In this document: piece by piece, positions 62,765 to 64,000 of the stretch
Layout of the letters: each line of letters starts with the position of its first letter
How positions within the stretch are numbered: position 1 is the first letter of the stretch
Source of the DNA: Prorocentrum cordatum
Taxonomy: Eukaryota > Sar > Dinophyceae > Prorocentrales > Prorocentraceae
Assembly (NCBI GenBank): GCA_963575745.1
Contig: CAUYUJ010018704.1
Coordinates: 222,634 to 286,633 of the forward strand
Direction of reading: 5' to 3'
Length of the DNA stretch: 64,000 nt
Notes under the pieces: model-generated
What the model was told of the DNA's origin: nothing
The model's database searches: none
The model's input: only the letters and a program-made list of their open reading frames with translations
Program-made: the position numbers and the translations under genes

Positions 62765-64000
62765 CTTGTGTGTTGTGCCACGCGAGCGCGTCCCATGCAC
62801 CTTGCGCAACACATAACGGCGCCTGCGCTGTCATCCTGTTGTCACTTGATGCACATGGGTTGGGTCCGTTGCAGGGTAAGTGCATGTTGTATGTGATTTT
62901 CTATGTACACATCTTGCGTGTTTTGCTATTGCTGATAACTGTTGGGCTCTCTATATCCGCCAAGGCGCTCTCGCCTCGGCGCCGGCTGCATTTCCTTTGG
63001 AATTAACTACCGCCCAAACCAACCCCCAAACAATAACGCTCGCGTGCGATACTTCCTCACAATGAATTTCGAGAGGCCCTGGGCAGACAGGGAACCTCAG
63101 GCAGGGCGCTTTTGGCACCACATGGGGGTCCTTCAGAGCAGTGAAGAAAGCGAGACTTGCAGAGTCTGTTGTCTTAGGCTGAAGTGTTCTGAATACAGTC
63201 GGACCGGGGTATAAGATCGAGGTCGCTTCGGGGAGGGTGCCCTGATGTTCTTCGCCTTAGTATAGGTGGACGTTCTTGTGCATGCCGGGGAGGGTTCCCC
63301 TGGATGAATTCTGTGTGCTTTGGCCGGCGGAGGGCATCTGTTCTTCAGAGGGCTGCTCTTCTGGCCTAGGCCCGACTCTATGAACTTCCGGTGTACGTGC
63401 CAGGCGCTGCCCGGCGAAAGACCTTTCTGCACCTGCCCCGACCGAGCAGGAGCGGATCTGCAGACCGGCGGGCGGCGCCCAGCAGCCGCCGCACCTACCG
63501 AGGGCGCCCTTGGCCGCCGGGCCCGCGGCGGACGCCTACGCGGGCGCCTTCGGCCGCGGAGCCGCGGGGGCCACCCACTCGTTCTCGCCCGCCGCGCTGC
63601 AGCAGGCCGGCCTGGCGGCCCCGGCGCCCCTGCCGCACTCCGCGCCCCCGCCGGCCGCAGCCGCGGCCGCGCCCGCCGCGGCGGCGCCGGCCGCGGCCGC
63701 GGCGGCGCCGGCCGCGGAGCCGGAGGACCTGCTCATCTTCGAGGACACGGTGGAGGCGTCGTCGCCCAGCTCGGCGGACCTGCTCTCCTTCGGCGACGGG
63801 GCCTCCGCAGCATCCTCCGCGGGGCCGGAGGAGGGCCCGGCGGAGGCCGCGGAGCTGAAGCGGAGGGGCAACGCGCTGGTGAAGGAGAGGCGGCCGGGCG
63901 AGGCCATTCGGCAGTACGAGGCCGCGCTGGCGCTGCTGGCGCCGGGCAGCCACGAGCCGCTCCGCGCCGTGCTCTTCGCCAACGTGGCGCTCTGCTGCCT
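14146..64000 (+). CDS. ENTH/VHS-domain (tepsin/MTV1-like) adaptor with TPR segment, split gene, 3'-partial
   Basis: I join seven exons: 14,146-14,229; 14,633-14,677; 15,683-15,808; ~27,630-27,758; 28,825-28,939; 29,325-~29,410; ~63,447-64,000 and beyond. The phases agree at every junction. The N-terminal ~125 residues follow the ENTH/VHS fold of tepsin and plant MTV1: an (A)TSxxxxPxPGxLFRDI start, a helix rich in Leu/His (VALKGCLALRHLADD), an REAAARAL helix and the QGFGN block that follows the domain in those proteins. Known relatives bind AP-4 and clathrin on trans-Golgi vesicles. Downstream are two amphipathic segments, an Ala/Pro-rich linker with DLLIFED (clathrin-box-like) and a TPR. The ENTH assignment is by motif resemblance. 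The TPR exon could belong to another gene, since 34 kb of repeats intervene. Nearly all introns contain palindromes or transposons. Confidence 0.6.
14230..14632 (+). other. Intron 1 (403 bp, proposed)
   Basis: The exon edges are CAGGAG|CCGGAG and GAGGAG|GCCGAG, near-identical over 12 bases. The interior contains the palindrome at 14,367-14,556. The 5' end is not a standard GT, so the precise cut is uncertain within the repeat. Confidence 0.5.
14367..14556. repeat. Foldback element K, copy 3 (full palindrome)
   Basis: TAAGACCCGGGT...GGACTCGGGTTC on the left pairs with GACTTCCGAGTCCC...ACCCGGGTCTTA on the right. A TTTTTTGACGACC and CGTCATTTTTTTGACGACC core lies between. It occupies most of intron 1. 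Confidence 0.75.
14633..14677 (+). CDS. Adaptor gene exon 2
   Basis: It reads AERHPQDIPDVAEYS in phase with exon 1, giving DICQEAERHPQDIPDVAEY across the junction, the expected second ENTH helix. It is followed directly by a GGA microsatellite, so the 5' splice site would be TCG|GAGGAG (a GA intron). Confidence 0.5.
14678..14904. repeat. (GGA)n polypurine tract in intron 2
   Basis: About 225 bp of nearly pure GGA. Poly-Glu, Gly and Arg ORFs over it are artefacts. Confidence 0.95.
14905..15239. other. Intron 2 interior, no gene recognised
   Basis: It contains two small palindromes: CGCCTCCGGCGCCGGGAGGCG near 15,165 and AATCAGCTACGCGAGCTGATT near 15,193, followed by a run of C. Confidence 0.5.
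15240..15650. other. Lower-GC island with a perfect hairpin
   Basis: This stretch is visibly less GC-rich than its neighbours. AAGCGCCCGA ACTA TCGGGCGCTT at 15,597-15,620 is a perfect 10-bp stem with a four-base loop, like a rho-independent terminator but without the U run. No ORF was recognised. The origin is unknown. Confidence 0.5.
15683..15808 (+). CDS. Adaptor gene exon 3 (core ENTH helices)
   Basis: The 42 codons read CVACDDQNVALKGCLALRHL, then ADDVPQFREYMRQCPDALAI ending LQ. This is the helical region where family members have a VKLKALRLL-type helix and an EFRREMQR-type helix. It starts after TGCAG and ends at CAG|GCCCCT, a GC 5' splice site. Confidence 0.65.
16225..16330. repeat. (GGA)n tract
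   Basis: Imperfect GGA/GAA run. No gene. Confidence 0.9.
16331..17269. other. Intronic stretch without a gene
   Basis: CGCGCCACATCTGACACCC near 16,670 resembles CTCGCCATATCTGACATCC near 16,080, a diverged direct repeat. A short GTGTCTGTGTGT run lies at 17,035-17,060. Nothing else is recognised. Confidence 0.5.
17270..17450 (+). repeat. Dispersed repeat H
   Basis: It carries CTCCGGGGGCCCTCGCCGGG, CGTCAAAAGCCGAGTCGGGA, CGGTCCCAGGGAAGGGGTCC and GTCGACGTGACG. Order and spacing match 24,440-24,620. Confidence 0.65.
17451..17774. other. No gene recognised
   Basis: GAATGAGTGAATGAGT lies near 17,480. AATCAGCACCCGATG is repeated at 17,458 and 17,586. The rest is GC-rich and adjoins the LINE's left end. 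Confidence 0.5.
17775..17812. repeat. (CTC)n microsatellite
   Basis: A short CTC run at the outer end of the inverted LINE segment. Confidence 0.9.
17813..18540 (-). pseudogene. LINE ORF1, N-terminal part, inverted and frameshifted
   Basis: On the minus strand ATG 18,540 opens MDDAAPPRGADKRSG, a basic, disordered N terminus. The likely reading then alternates between two frames: KGVLTRGLKHVLAKVVAPQ near 18,290-18,234, PSLGDRIKESVDRLPVS and TATQLETACRSVTTDFQTK near 18,060-17,900, and KLDGKIGELHDEVHKCSKRV near 17,870-17,813. The last two are coiled-coil-like, as in ORF1 proteins. At least three frame changes make it a pseudogene. The link to the + strand ORF1 is inferred from order and orientation, not from sequence overlap. 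Confidence 0.55.
18651..18678. repeat. 14-bp tandem duplication near the LINE junction
   Basis: GGGTCGACGCCACA occurs twice in tandem, close to where the inverted and sense LINE segments meet. Confidence 0.85.
18661..19368 (+). CDS. LINE ORF1, C-terminal part
   Basis: The frame is open from about 18,556 to TAG 19,366. The readable protein starts near VDATAGQQDVLAGKVREIEE, a helical segment. LVRLSVWDRNPEPNFFTIN, LHGAGPARRFHVEVHGG, FQSKRLAQTLERNYGQLNFW and MPIARVIVPNVPDEPSKIEW follow. The mixed beta-alpha pattern with basic helices suits a nucleic-acid-binding ORF1 protein. I do not match it to a named fold. The N terminus appears to have been moved by inversion, so no start codon is assigned; an internal ATG lies at 18,850. 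It ends about 40 nt before the first ORF2 motif, in another frame. Confidence 0.7.
   Translation, partial: HRVDATAGQQDVLAGKVREIEETLRIAERAAGLTDLVRLSVWDRNPEPNFFTINAKDDTAPEAVQHALSAWLQAAGLHPEHITLHGAGPARRFHVEVHGGVVGNARALALAQALKLPNGRWRQFSAITVAGPAGPLYINPDRSPRTQRMEFQSKRLAQTLERNYGQLNFWANRGKGEVKVDRMPIARVIVPNVPDEPSKIEWKRPEAQRLGIDCDLIDAEFHKLFQDQGSDVPWS
19408..23821 (+). CDS. LINE ORF2: endonuclease-reverse transcriptase
   Basis: This is one open frame without a stop. It is likely real from LTVVTWNAHSLL onward; the same frame upstream is a shadow of ORF1. APE-type endonuclease motifs are TWNAHS, VVMIQEAHG, GDLNFDD, STLDLLYVS and LSDHGILVLEL. The reverse transcriptase (roughly 21.4-22.4 kb) shows AAGPDGIPYAAW, RGFVKGRNFLENVW, LVSFDAAAAFPSL (catalytic Asp), GVAQGCPLSGTLW and GVCADDMGIVL (Asp-Asp). 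A C-terminal CRWGCEGH...HYLSSC motif (C-x3-C-x8-H-x4-C) is typical of LINE ORF2 proteins. A Ser/Pro/Ala-rich stretch (about 19,770-20,190) interrupts the endonuclease without breaking the frame. All catalytic residues I can see are intact, so the copy is fairly young. Initiation codon unclear. Confidence 0.85.
23770..24080. repeat. (TCC)n polypyrimidine tract
   Basis: A long, almost pure TCC run that begins inside the last ORF2 codons. It may be the LINE's simple-repeat tail or an independent microsatellite. Confidence 0.9.
24141..24296. repeat. 156-bp near-perfect hairpin
   Basis: GGCCCCAACTATACACCAAC at the left end pairs with GTTGGTGTATAGTTGGTGCC at the right end. Both arms continue through GGCCCAGGATCACCCTGGGC and its complement to GGTGTGTATGCC / GGCGTATACACC. 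TCTTGCC and GGCAGGA then close to a three-base loop. Only a few mismatches and one extra base are visible. No ORF. It could be a foldback MITE or encode an RNA hairpin. Confidence 0.9.
24440..24770. repeat. Two H repeats facing each other (foldback)
   Basis: The + copy at 24,440-24,620 carries GGGGCCCTCGCCGGGCCCC, CGTCAAACATGCGTCAGGAT and GTCGACGTCAGG. A minus copy at 24,640-24,770 carries GGGGGTCTGGACGTC, TTTTTCGTTCCGAGTCGTTT and GAGATCCAGTGGCCC. Together they form a long imperfect palindrome. Confidence 0.7.
24960..25135. repeat. Foldback element J, copy 2
   Basis: GTCCAGATCAGGGCTGGACC...TAAACG pairs with CGTTTAGGCCCAGCC...TCCAGATCA. TTTCGTTTTGG and CAAAACGAAAAC lie inside. Confidence 0.75.
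25136..25486. other. No gene recognised
   Basis: Small palindromes occur, for example GGTCGCGACCG near 25,299 and ATTCGGTACCGAAT near 25,336. Nothing else. Confidence 0.5.
25487..25610 (-). repeat. Dispersed repeat H (minus orientation)
   Basis: GTGGGCCCCGGAGGTCTGGA, TCGTCCCGAATATTTTTG and GGGGCCCGGCGAGGGCTCCT match the reverse of the H core. Confidence 0.65.
25620..26210. repeat. (CAT/CAG)n trinucleotide region
   Basis: Long imperfect runs of CAT, with CAG and GTC variants. Poly-His, Ile, Ser and Met ORFs are artefacts. Confidence 0.95.
26245..27140. repeat. ~77-bp satellite, about 11 units
   Basis: Each unit contains CTTCGTGGCCCCATAGGGAG, CTCCACCGAAGGCCCCAGTG and a GCATGCGT block, spaced 76-78 bp. 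Open frames cross the units but drift, so no gene is called. Confidence 0.9.
27213..27394 (+). repeat. Palindromic element P, copy 1
   Basis: Outer arms are CATAAAAACTCGGAGGTCCG and CGGACCTCCGCGTTTTTATG. The centre has two side-by-side GC-rich hairpins, CTGGCGCGCGGAGCGCGCCA and GGCGGCGCCGGAGGCGCCGC. A ~45-bp centre is identical to copy 2 in reverse complement. Confidence 0.85.
27399..27621. repeat. ~75-bp direct repeat before exon 4
   Basis: TTTGGGAGCGTCGGACCTCT...AGCACGCCCT appears at 27,399-27,471 and again, slightly changed, at about 27,541-27,621, where the second copy runs up to exon 4. GTCGGACCTC occurs four times. Confidence 0.75.
27630..27758 (+). CDS. Adaptor gene exon 4 (end of ENTH domain, QGFGN)
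   Basis: It reads SPREAAARALRACTSREAG, then AEAARKAEIRARCQGFGN and YAPPEE. The REAAARAL helix followed after a linker by QGFGN is the strongest link to tepsin/MTV1. It could start at 27,616 if the phase of exon 3 differs. Confidence 0.65.
27801..27848. repeat. (GGA)n tract
   Basis: Pure GGA run in intron 4. Confidence 0.95.
27880..27965 (+). repeat. Dispersed repeat H, partial
   Basis: TTTGCCGGGCTCCGGGGGCC, TTCGCCGGGGCCC and CTGTCAAGAAG match the first half of the H core. Confidence 0.5.
27978..28165. repeat. Palindromic element Q
   Basis: GACGAACCAACATCACACAC on the left pairs with GTGTGTGTTGTTTGTTCGTC on the right. Inside, GGCTATGGGTGCGTGTTGTC pairs with GACAACCCGCACCCATACCC. It abuts element P2 without a gap. 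Confidence 0.8.
28165..28346 (-). repeat. Palindromic element P, copy 2 (inverted relative to copy 1)
   Basis: It has CACTCGGAGGTCCGCGCGGA and TCCGCGCGGACCTCCGAG arms. The centre reads CTGGCGGCGCCTCCGGCGCC then CTGGCGCGCTCCGCGCGCC, the reverse order of copy 1. Outer arms extend to AAGAATGAC / GTCATTCTT. Confidence 0.85.
28500..28620 (+). repeat. Dispersed repeat H
   Basis: CACGACTCGGCACGAAAAG, GGAAAGGGTCGGGGCTCCC and GGGCGTCGCATGTCTGG match 6.78-6.87 kb. Confidence 0.55.
28684..28757. repeat. (GGA)n tract
   Basis: Nearly pure GGA run in intron 4. Confidence 0.95.
28825..28939 (+). CDS. Adaptor gene exon 5
   Basis: It reads QPRGAGGAVERAADYVGTAL, then ADTVDDFREKGAVGAVRD and one base. Two alternating charged and small-residue helices look amphipathic. 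Relatives have a low-complexity amphipathic stretch at this point. No domain. Confidence 0.6.
28962..29125. repeat. Foldback element G, copy 2
   Basis: GGAGGTGGATAGACCTCC pairs with GGGAGGCTTGTCCACCGCC. The core GACACGTCGATTAGGGAATT and CCGTTTTCGGTTCGCGATAG matches the 4.63-kb copy. Confidence 0.75.
29130..29310 (-). repeat. Palindromic element P, copy 3
   Basis: The CGCTCCGCGCGGA / CCGCGCGGAGCG arms and the GGCGGCGCCTCCAGCGCCGC, CTGGCGCGCTCCGCGCGCCA centre are in the orientation of copy 2. Outer arms are more diverged. Confidence 0.8.
29325..29410 (+). CDS. Adaptor gene exon 6
   Basis: It starts after CTTCCAG and continues GVLDAADLVLDGVGAVW, then SLLAGRRNAPAP. The exon end is ambiguous over 29,405-29,425 because GCCCCG..CGAGCAGGAGCGG recurs at 63,435-63,455. 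A GT donor is available at 29,411. Confidence 0.55.
29629..29978. repeat. ~80-bp direct repeat, two copies
   Basis: CTCCTGGATCTTGCCTCGTC...GCTGCGCTTGGCT occurs at 29,629-29,708 and 29,898-29,978, about 270 bp apart. Confidence 0.85.
29979..30379. other. No gene recognised
   Basis: Mixed-composition sequence at the start of the 34-kb intron. No domain in any frame. Confidence 0.5.
30380..30550. repeat. Foldback palindrome
   Basis: AATCACCCCAACCCAACCC...CCCGAAGGCTTC pairs with GGGTCTTCGGGTTGGGTTGG...GGTGGTCTGG. Inner GGGGGGTGG and CCCCCCC blocks extend the stem. Confidence 0.75.
30551..31089. other. No gene recognised
   Basis: A short direct repeat of CCAGAAAATAT(T)GG lies near 30,698 and 30,750. 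Otherwise nothing. Confidence 0.45.
31090..35651. repeat. R2 satellite array (~1.2-kb units), block 1
   Basis: Each unit has a unique-looking leader (GGTTTTGGTAGG, GGATGTGGCGTAGCGCTGGG, CATAATAATGTAACACAATG, CCTCTCGCTTCGCGGGGTGC), then about 0.85 kb of degenerate 11-12-bp repeats of GGCC(T/G)TCTTGGGG, then a tail with CATGAGGCCTTGTTGGACCC. Leader anchors fall near 31,951, 33,195, 33,311 and 34,487. ORFs (GASWGPLGASW on +, PKTAQDGPKTAQ on -) come from the repeat phase and are not genes. Confidence 0.85.
35652..37242. mobile_element. Unit A, copy 1 (inserted in R2)
   Basis: It begins ACCTAACAGCG and carries CGCTGTTAGGT near its right end (37,215-37,225) followed by TGCTTTGCCGGGATAAT. Inside, in order: a ~170-bp head, ~75-bp repeats, a GGA-rich purine tract and a ~180-bp tail. 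It interrupts R2: flanks CAAATCAT and ATTTTCCATAGG are contiguous in empty R2 units (for example 38,415). No coding capacity. Confidence 0.75.
37243..39140. repeat. R2 satellite array, block 2
   Basis: One full unit (anchor 37,253) and one shortened unit (anchor 38,430), with the same leader and minisatellite. The final part, after 38,830, is diverged. Confidence 0.85.
39141..40722. mobile_element. Unit A, copy 2
   Basis: Same head, ~75-bp repeat (CTTCGTGCTCTTCGAGTTCC, CAGAACTCCATTCCCGGGCC, GCCCGGAGCCAACTGTAGGC), GGA tract and tail as copy 1. CGCTGTTAGGT is at 40,695-40,705. It is followed at once by copy 3. Confidence 0.8.
40724..43078. mobile_element. Unit A, copy 3
   Basis: The head and ~75-bp repeats are as in copy 2, but the middle is a 1.65-kb (GAGGCTGAGGCAGGCT)n minisatellite instead of GGA. 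The tail ends CGCTGTTAGGT at 43,051-43,061. Confidence 0.8.
43083..44301. mobile_element. Unit A, copy 4
   Basis: Head, about seven ~75-bp repeats, a GAGGCT minisatellite and tail. CGCTGTTAGGT is at 44,274-44,284. Its TGATAGGTTTCTAG at the head is an empty version of the transposon target in copy 5. Confidence 0.8.
44325..44336 (+). repeat. Left terminal inverted repeat
   Basis: CTGAGATGGTCG, the exact reverse complement of 56,717-56,728. TA duplication at 44,323-44,324. Confidence 0.93.
44337..44886. other. Left subterminal region, no gene recognised
   Basis: It contains a tandem pair of GCAGGCGGCGCTCCGCCGC / ACAGGCGGCGTTCCGCCGC hairpin-forming segments at about 44,580-44,655. Lower GC than the surrounding satellites. 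Confidence 0.6.
44887..46924 (-). pseudogene. Tnp2/KDZ-like DDE transposase, split by one frameshift
   Basis: It starts at ATG 46,924 (MTAASDRPQKKLRLVD), 14 nt after a spliced-leader relic. The first frame runs to 45,980, the second from about 46,035 to 44,887; together about 680 residues. AWDWMHSYFIGGAF resembles the second-Asp region of Tnp2/KDZ-type transposases. KFHYLTHLALQLAKHG followed by SCFLMERKHRCLKRF resembles their HxxxHL and catalytic-Glu region. CGLCSN in the first half could be part of a zinc site. The break lies at a T7 run (46,017-46,023), so it may be a sequencing error rather than decay. The family call rests on a few motifs. It could be another RNase H-fold transposase. Confidence 0.65.
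46939..46958 (-). other. Relic spliced leader before the transposase
   Basis: The minus strand reads GCGTAGCCATTTGGGCTCAA, 18 of 19 bases of the internal leader sequence CGTAGCCATTTTGGCTCAA. It lies 14 nt upstream of the ATG. Confidence 0.85.
47160..47265. repeat. Short tandem repeat GTGCTATACTGATG
   Basis: Three or four imperfect units of GTGCTATA(C/T)TG(A/G)TG. Confidence 0.75.
47310..47490 (-). CDS. Possible coding exon in the transposon
   Basis: The minus strand reads EIVSRRIAPSLERLVRASGD, then TDIEASGAKSKEEAWVGHQL and stops at 47,310. Composition is ordinary, but upstream the same frame enters a (GA)n tract at 47,625-47,790 that cannot be coding. No start and no known family. It may be the last exon of an unidentified gene, or chance. 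Confidence 0.25.
47845..48042 (-). CDS. Lys/Ala-rich small ORF or terminal exon
   Basis: The readable part starts DTLNFKPFLVPSDCKGRTEG, followed by FTTRAAARGRKLAAEKG and YKAAKAVYAKHGNK, then stop. There is no ATG: a GTG opens it and a TAA lies just upstream, so it is more likely a last exon after an AG (GGGGAG|GCGTG). The basic Ala/Lys tail resembles small nucleic-acid-binding proteins, but no family is assigned. Confidence 0.4.
   Translation of the reverse strand, partial: DTLNFKPFLVPSDCKGRTEGAFTTRAAARGRKLAAEKGLSAEGQKQAAAAAYKAAKAVYAKHGNK
48046..48580. other. Pyrimidine-rich stretch, no gene recognised
   Basis: TCCCTCC-rich sequence dominates 48,270-48,470. Nothing else. Confidence 0.5.
48581..49933 (-). 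CDS. Unrecognised transposon gene 4 (450 aa, basic tail)
   Basis: The start MATDVPLVAQRLCSILQQRT at 49,933 is chosen because a spliced-leader relic lies 73 nt upstream. The same frame is open further but runs into repeats. The N-terminal two thirds is a soluble mixed sequence (DYLQHYFTQSDIDFVQS, LLKRATGIIILLSPDMDNDA, PHRKRYPDDPTSLDKPEFKR, HPVLTAWTGLEQIVQTVFVR). A Met/Gln-rich stretch (FGNVDPMQMAMMAYHMIQQH), a Ser/Pro linker and a Lys/Ala tail (AKAKAKAKPSTGKGMKGKAK) follow. The tail suggests DNA or RNA binding. No family recognised and no frameshift. Second-largest intact gene of the transposon. Confidence 0.75.
   Translation of the reverse strand: MATDVPLVAQRLCSILQQRTHYIAAQASSGLPLDSLLASQANQLATEFFNADGVDHAVATAVSTQVSTSTFTPDQKVQLANALNENAMRTAAGVNGSRVQGARSQQVNDYLQHYFTQSDIDFVQSPDHGVDPKIRIMSTRMHALGITCHGNQLLKRATGIIILLSPDMDNDALSASYKQPLAKKFQTCIKTMDSTLGKSPFPHRKRYPDDPTSLDKPEFKRAYGDEHPVLTAWTGLEQIVQTVFVRTTATALKVEATREHPSMPVHQLQLAAPSQASYPFGNVDPMQMAMMAYHMIQQHGRAPPSGRREEELIPGLVFTGKKPAQSSDAMAMTTSGSSAIDAAGSPTTAFSGSPGGGPFAESPAPSAIVDGMASDDVADLEKKMLEAAEGAAERAKAKAKAKAKPSTGKGMKGKAKGKAKAKDSASPSVAKTAKSTVKPEKGLGQWGHEQ
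50007..50027 (-). other. Relic spliced leader before gene 4
   Basis: The minus strand reads CCGTAGCACATTTTTTGAGG. The first 13 leader bases match with one inserted A; the 3' half is diverged. It lies 73 nt before ATG 49,933. Confidence 0.6.
50345..50549. repeat. Foldback repeat with 47-bp arms inside the transposon
   Basis: GCTCGAGTTGCCAGTGGGCA...GCGAACCCCCCA at 50,345-50,391 pairs with TGGGGGGTTCAAGCC...GGGCAACTCGAGC at 50,503-50,549. More (G)CTCGAGTTGCCC-type and CTTGAGATGCC-type motifs occur between and after. Confidence 0.85.
50600..50905. other. Intergenic, nothing recognised
   Basis: Sequence between gene 3's stop and the foldback. No domain or repeat seen. Confidence 0.5.
50906..51610 (-). 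CDS. Unrecognised transposon gene 3 (234 aa)
   Basis: An intact ORF from a true ATG at 51,610 (MASISHGWTLVAAEG) to a stop at 50,906. The N-terminal half includes SASWVVKQVEESTSGRYFVP and VNKQWGMVDYLIEARN. NKRPKRELKDE in the middle is a basic cluster that could be a nuclear localisation signal. The C-terminal half (YVELTVPLADGTTESIAVL, MLWVELTSENVALL, AYRHSVTTYYYNIQLSKWVQ) looks like beta strands. It has no membrane segment or signal peptide and I match it to no family. A spliced-leader relic lies 59 nt upstream. Confidence 0.78.
   Translation of the reverse strand: MASISHGWTLVAAEGTVPSPSASWVVKQVEESTSGRYFVPIDKQDSKLSKLVNKQWGMVDYLIEARNAASVDLMKGVDYKPKQLLDQDRESPPQNKRPKRELKDEIPAYVELTVPLADGTTESIAVLTTASDRSMLWVELTSENVALLKKAPARSATAKWTPTISHEHVQGVAYRHSVTTYYYNIQLSKWVQKSFAVPKPVPYDHQQVQAQCDVLAAVLEDVYAKFHNHVPSVG
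51670..51691 (-). other. Relic spliced leader before gene 3
   Basis: The minus strand reads CCGTAGCATTTTGGCTTTAA, the leader with one C deleted and a changed 3' end. It is 59 nt upstream of ATG 51,610. Confidence 0.8.
51720..52640. other. Intergenic, no gene recognised
   Basis: It includes a C/T-rich stretch at 52,170-52,260 and a diverged inverted pair (GACAGCTGTGTTCCGCC / GGAGGACAGCTGTCC) near 51,845-51,915. No supported ORF. Confidence 0.5.
52646..55248 (-). CDS. Unrecognised transposon gene 2, three exons
   Basis: Exon 1 (55,248-54,344) starts MTKNADWDGIAARVERSQPE, includes SVFFDQVDEFLKTIQGLPPA and LHVRCVMMVMGKRAKGRKVF, and ends GKLIDEYK before a GC donor (AAG|GCTCGA). Exon 2 (53,920 to about 53,783) reads VQELPEKFEIPVGPTSSWRS and VFNEVLKAQARLGQDSNG. 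Exon 3 (53,241-52,646) reads ARIAVADLFAKHEPDVSVTI, CVLVPLCSTVGLGS, MRMDRECLLYGCTLKVPVLV and NTRKIAKGDELFQK and ends in a Lys-rich tail. Both introns are mainly GGA-type repeat. Exon 3 has an in-frame TAG (after PALQS) and needs a one-base shift at an A9 run (52,921-52,929). The latter may be a sequencing error. No family is assigned. The last motif faintly recalls the end of SET-like domains. Confidence 0.6.
53540..53765. repeat. (TCC)n region, intron 2 of gene 2
   Basis: Imperfect TCC/TCT run on the + strand. Poly-Leu and poly-Glu ORFs are artefacts. Confidence 0.9.
53965..54330. repeat. (GGA)n/GATGAGGA region, intron 1 of gene 2
   Basis: Imperfect purine-rich repeats between a GC donor at 54,343 and an AG acceptor at 53,921. 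TACAAGG and GACAGG at the edges are similar. Confidence 0.85.
55259..55282 (-). other. Possible relic spliced leader before gene 2
   Basis: The minus strand reads CCGCTGACCCCAGTTGGCTG then CAAC. TTGGCT and CAA align with the leader's 3' half and CCG with its start, but gaps are needed. It lies 10 nt before ATG 55,248. Weak when taken alone. Confidence 0.35.
55357..56142 (-). CDS. Unrecognised transposon gene 1 (261 aa)
   Basis: The start MASGSVKDILDDVASTVEPI at 56,142 is preferred over earlier in-frame ATGs because the spliced-leader relic lies 40 nt upstream of it. EVRVLLNLLIQKGLAYHQKL and ADVHGLLDRLLASGFDPEEC look helical. FKDSDLKYLTVASSHTMATV, CVLFGAKGLNPSICLPDG and KWEVEAKFPGLPSLLQQAFN follow, and the C terminus is Lys/Arg/Pro-rich. 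No membrane segment, signal peptide or recognised family. It is intact. Gene 2's leader relic begins 75 bp downstream of its stop. Confidence 0.72.
   Translation of the reverse strand: MASGSVKDILDDVASTVEPIIGKFMSTSTSGSANSQIKSEVRVLLNLLIQKGLAYHQKLLPQFVGTHSSNRWGIGLEIADVHGLLDRLLASGFDPEECRQATCFERAPGATGDDAFEFNRDLVERSNGYLAGFKDSDLKYLTVASSHTMATVRCVLFGAKGLNPSICLPDGTISKELVLGVASSYGIPMAQGMDFLVIKWEVEAKFPGLPSLLQQAFNDTHASYRHQSKIQTLQHIHKVFGGKKKCMLRSAPDPPPRPQTR
56183..56204 (-). other. Relic spliced leader before gene 1
   Basis: The minus strand reads CCATAGCCATTTGGGTTCCG then AG, the leader with four changes and one inserted base. It is 40 nt upstream of ATG 56,142. Confidence 0.7.
56375..56432. repeat. ~12-bp tandem repeat GCTATCCTGGTT
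   Basis: Four units, the last ones diverging to GCTATCTTGGTT and CGTATCTCGCTT. Confidence 0.85.
56433..56716. other. Right subterminal region
   Basis: Lower-GC sequence that would include the promoter side of gene 1. No repeat matching the left end beyond the TIR zone is obvious. Confidence 0.5.
56717..56728 (-). repeat. Right terminal inverted repeat
   Basis: CGACCATCTCAG, the perfect complement of the left TIR. TA duplication at 56,729-56,730. Confidence 0.93.
57693..58540. repeat. R2 satellite, diverged terminal unit
   Basis: GGTCGGTGGATGTGGCGTGG, CATAATAATGTAATGCAATG, GATACGTTGCATTA, CGTCACTTCCGGACGTGGAT and GGCCTCTTGGGGGC repeats match the R2 leader and minisatellite with more differences than earlier units. 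Confidence 0.8.
58660..60215. repeat. ~101-bp satellite, about 16 units
   Basis: Each unit contains GCTGCGATCTGCGAAGCTGT, CGCCACTTTCGAGGGCTGCT, GGTCCAGCGGAGTGACGTC and CCCAGATTCAGATTAGACC. Units recur about every 101 bp with scattered differences. ORFs across them are repeat artefacts. Confidence 0.93.
60216..60616. other. No gene recognised
   Basis: Non-repetitive stretch between the 101-bp satellite and the AT-rich block. No domain in any frame. Confidence 0.5.
60617..62770. repeat. AT-rich duplicated block with ~250-bp tandem repeats
   Basis: Two tandem halves. The left half starts GAACATTATTACTTCTAAAG (60,617) and ends in (TTG)n by 61,815. The right half starts GAACATTATTAATTCTAAAG (about 61,814) and ends in (TTG)n by 62,765. 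Inside, a ~250-bp unit (CCCTTGCAAAAAATAAGG, AAGACGAAATCCTTCC, AAAACCAATGGTTTTTCAAC) recurs near 60,838, 61,088 and 62,033. A ~265-bp block beginning TTCTGTGGGTGTGTA is at 61,551 and 62,504. Base composition contrasts with the GC-rich surroundings. Confidence 0.85.
62771..63446. other. Last part of the proposed 34-kb intron 6
   Basis: No gene or repeat recognised. The 3' end precedes exon 7, and several AG acceptors are available near 63,400-63,452. Confidence 0.45.
63447..64000 (+). CDS. Adaptor gene exon 7: Ala/Pro-rich linker, clathrin-box-like motif, TPR (runs off window)
   Basis: The frame is open to the window end. QERICRPAGGAQQPP is followed by a long Ala/Pro-rich linker, then EPEDLLIFEDTVEASS (63,720-63,767; LLIFE fits the L-phi-x-phi-acidic clathrin box) and DLLSFGDG. 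From about 63,849 a TPR starts, AAELKRRGNALVKERRPGEA then IRQYEAALALLAPGS, and ANVALCCL begins the next helix. TPRs of this co-chaperone type bind peptide tails such as those of HSP70/90. The coding call is firm. Membership of the adaptor gene rests on phase, the clathrin motif and the repeated GAGCAGGAGCGG shared with exon 6. Confidence 0.7.
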
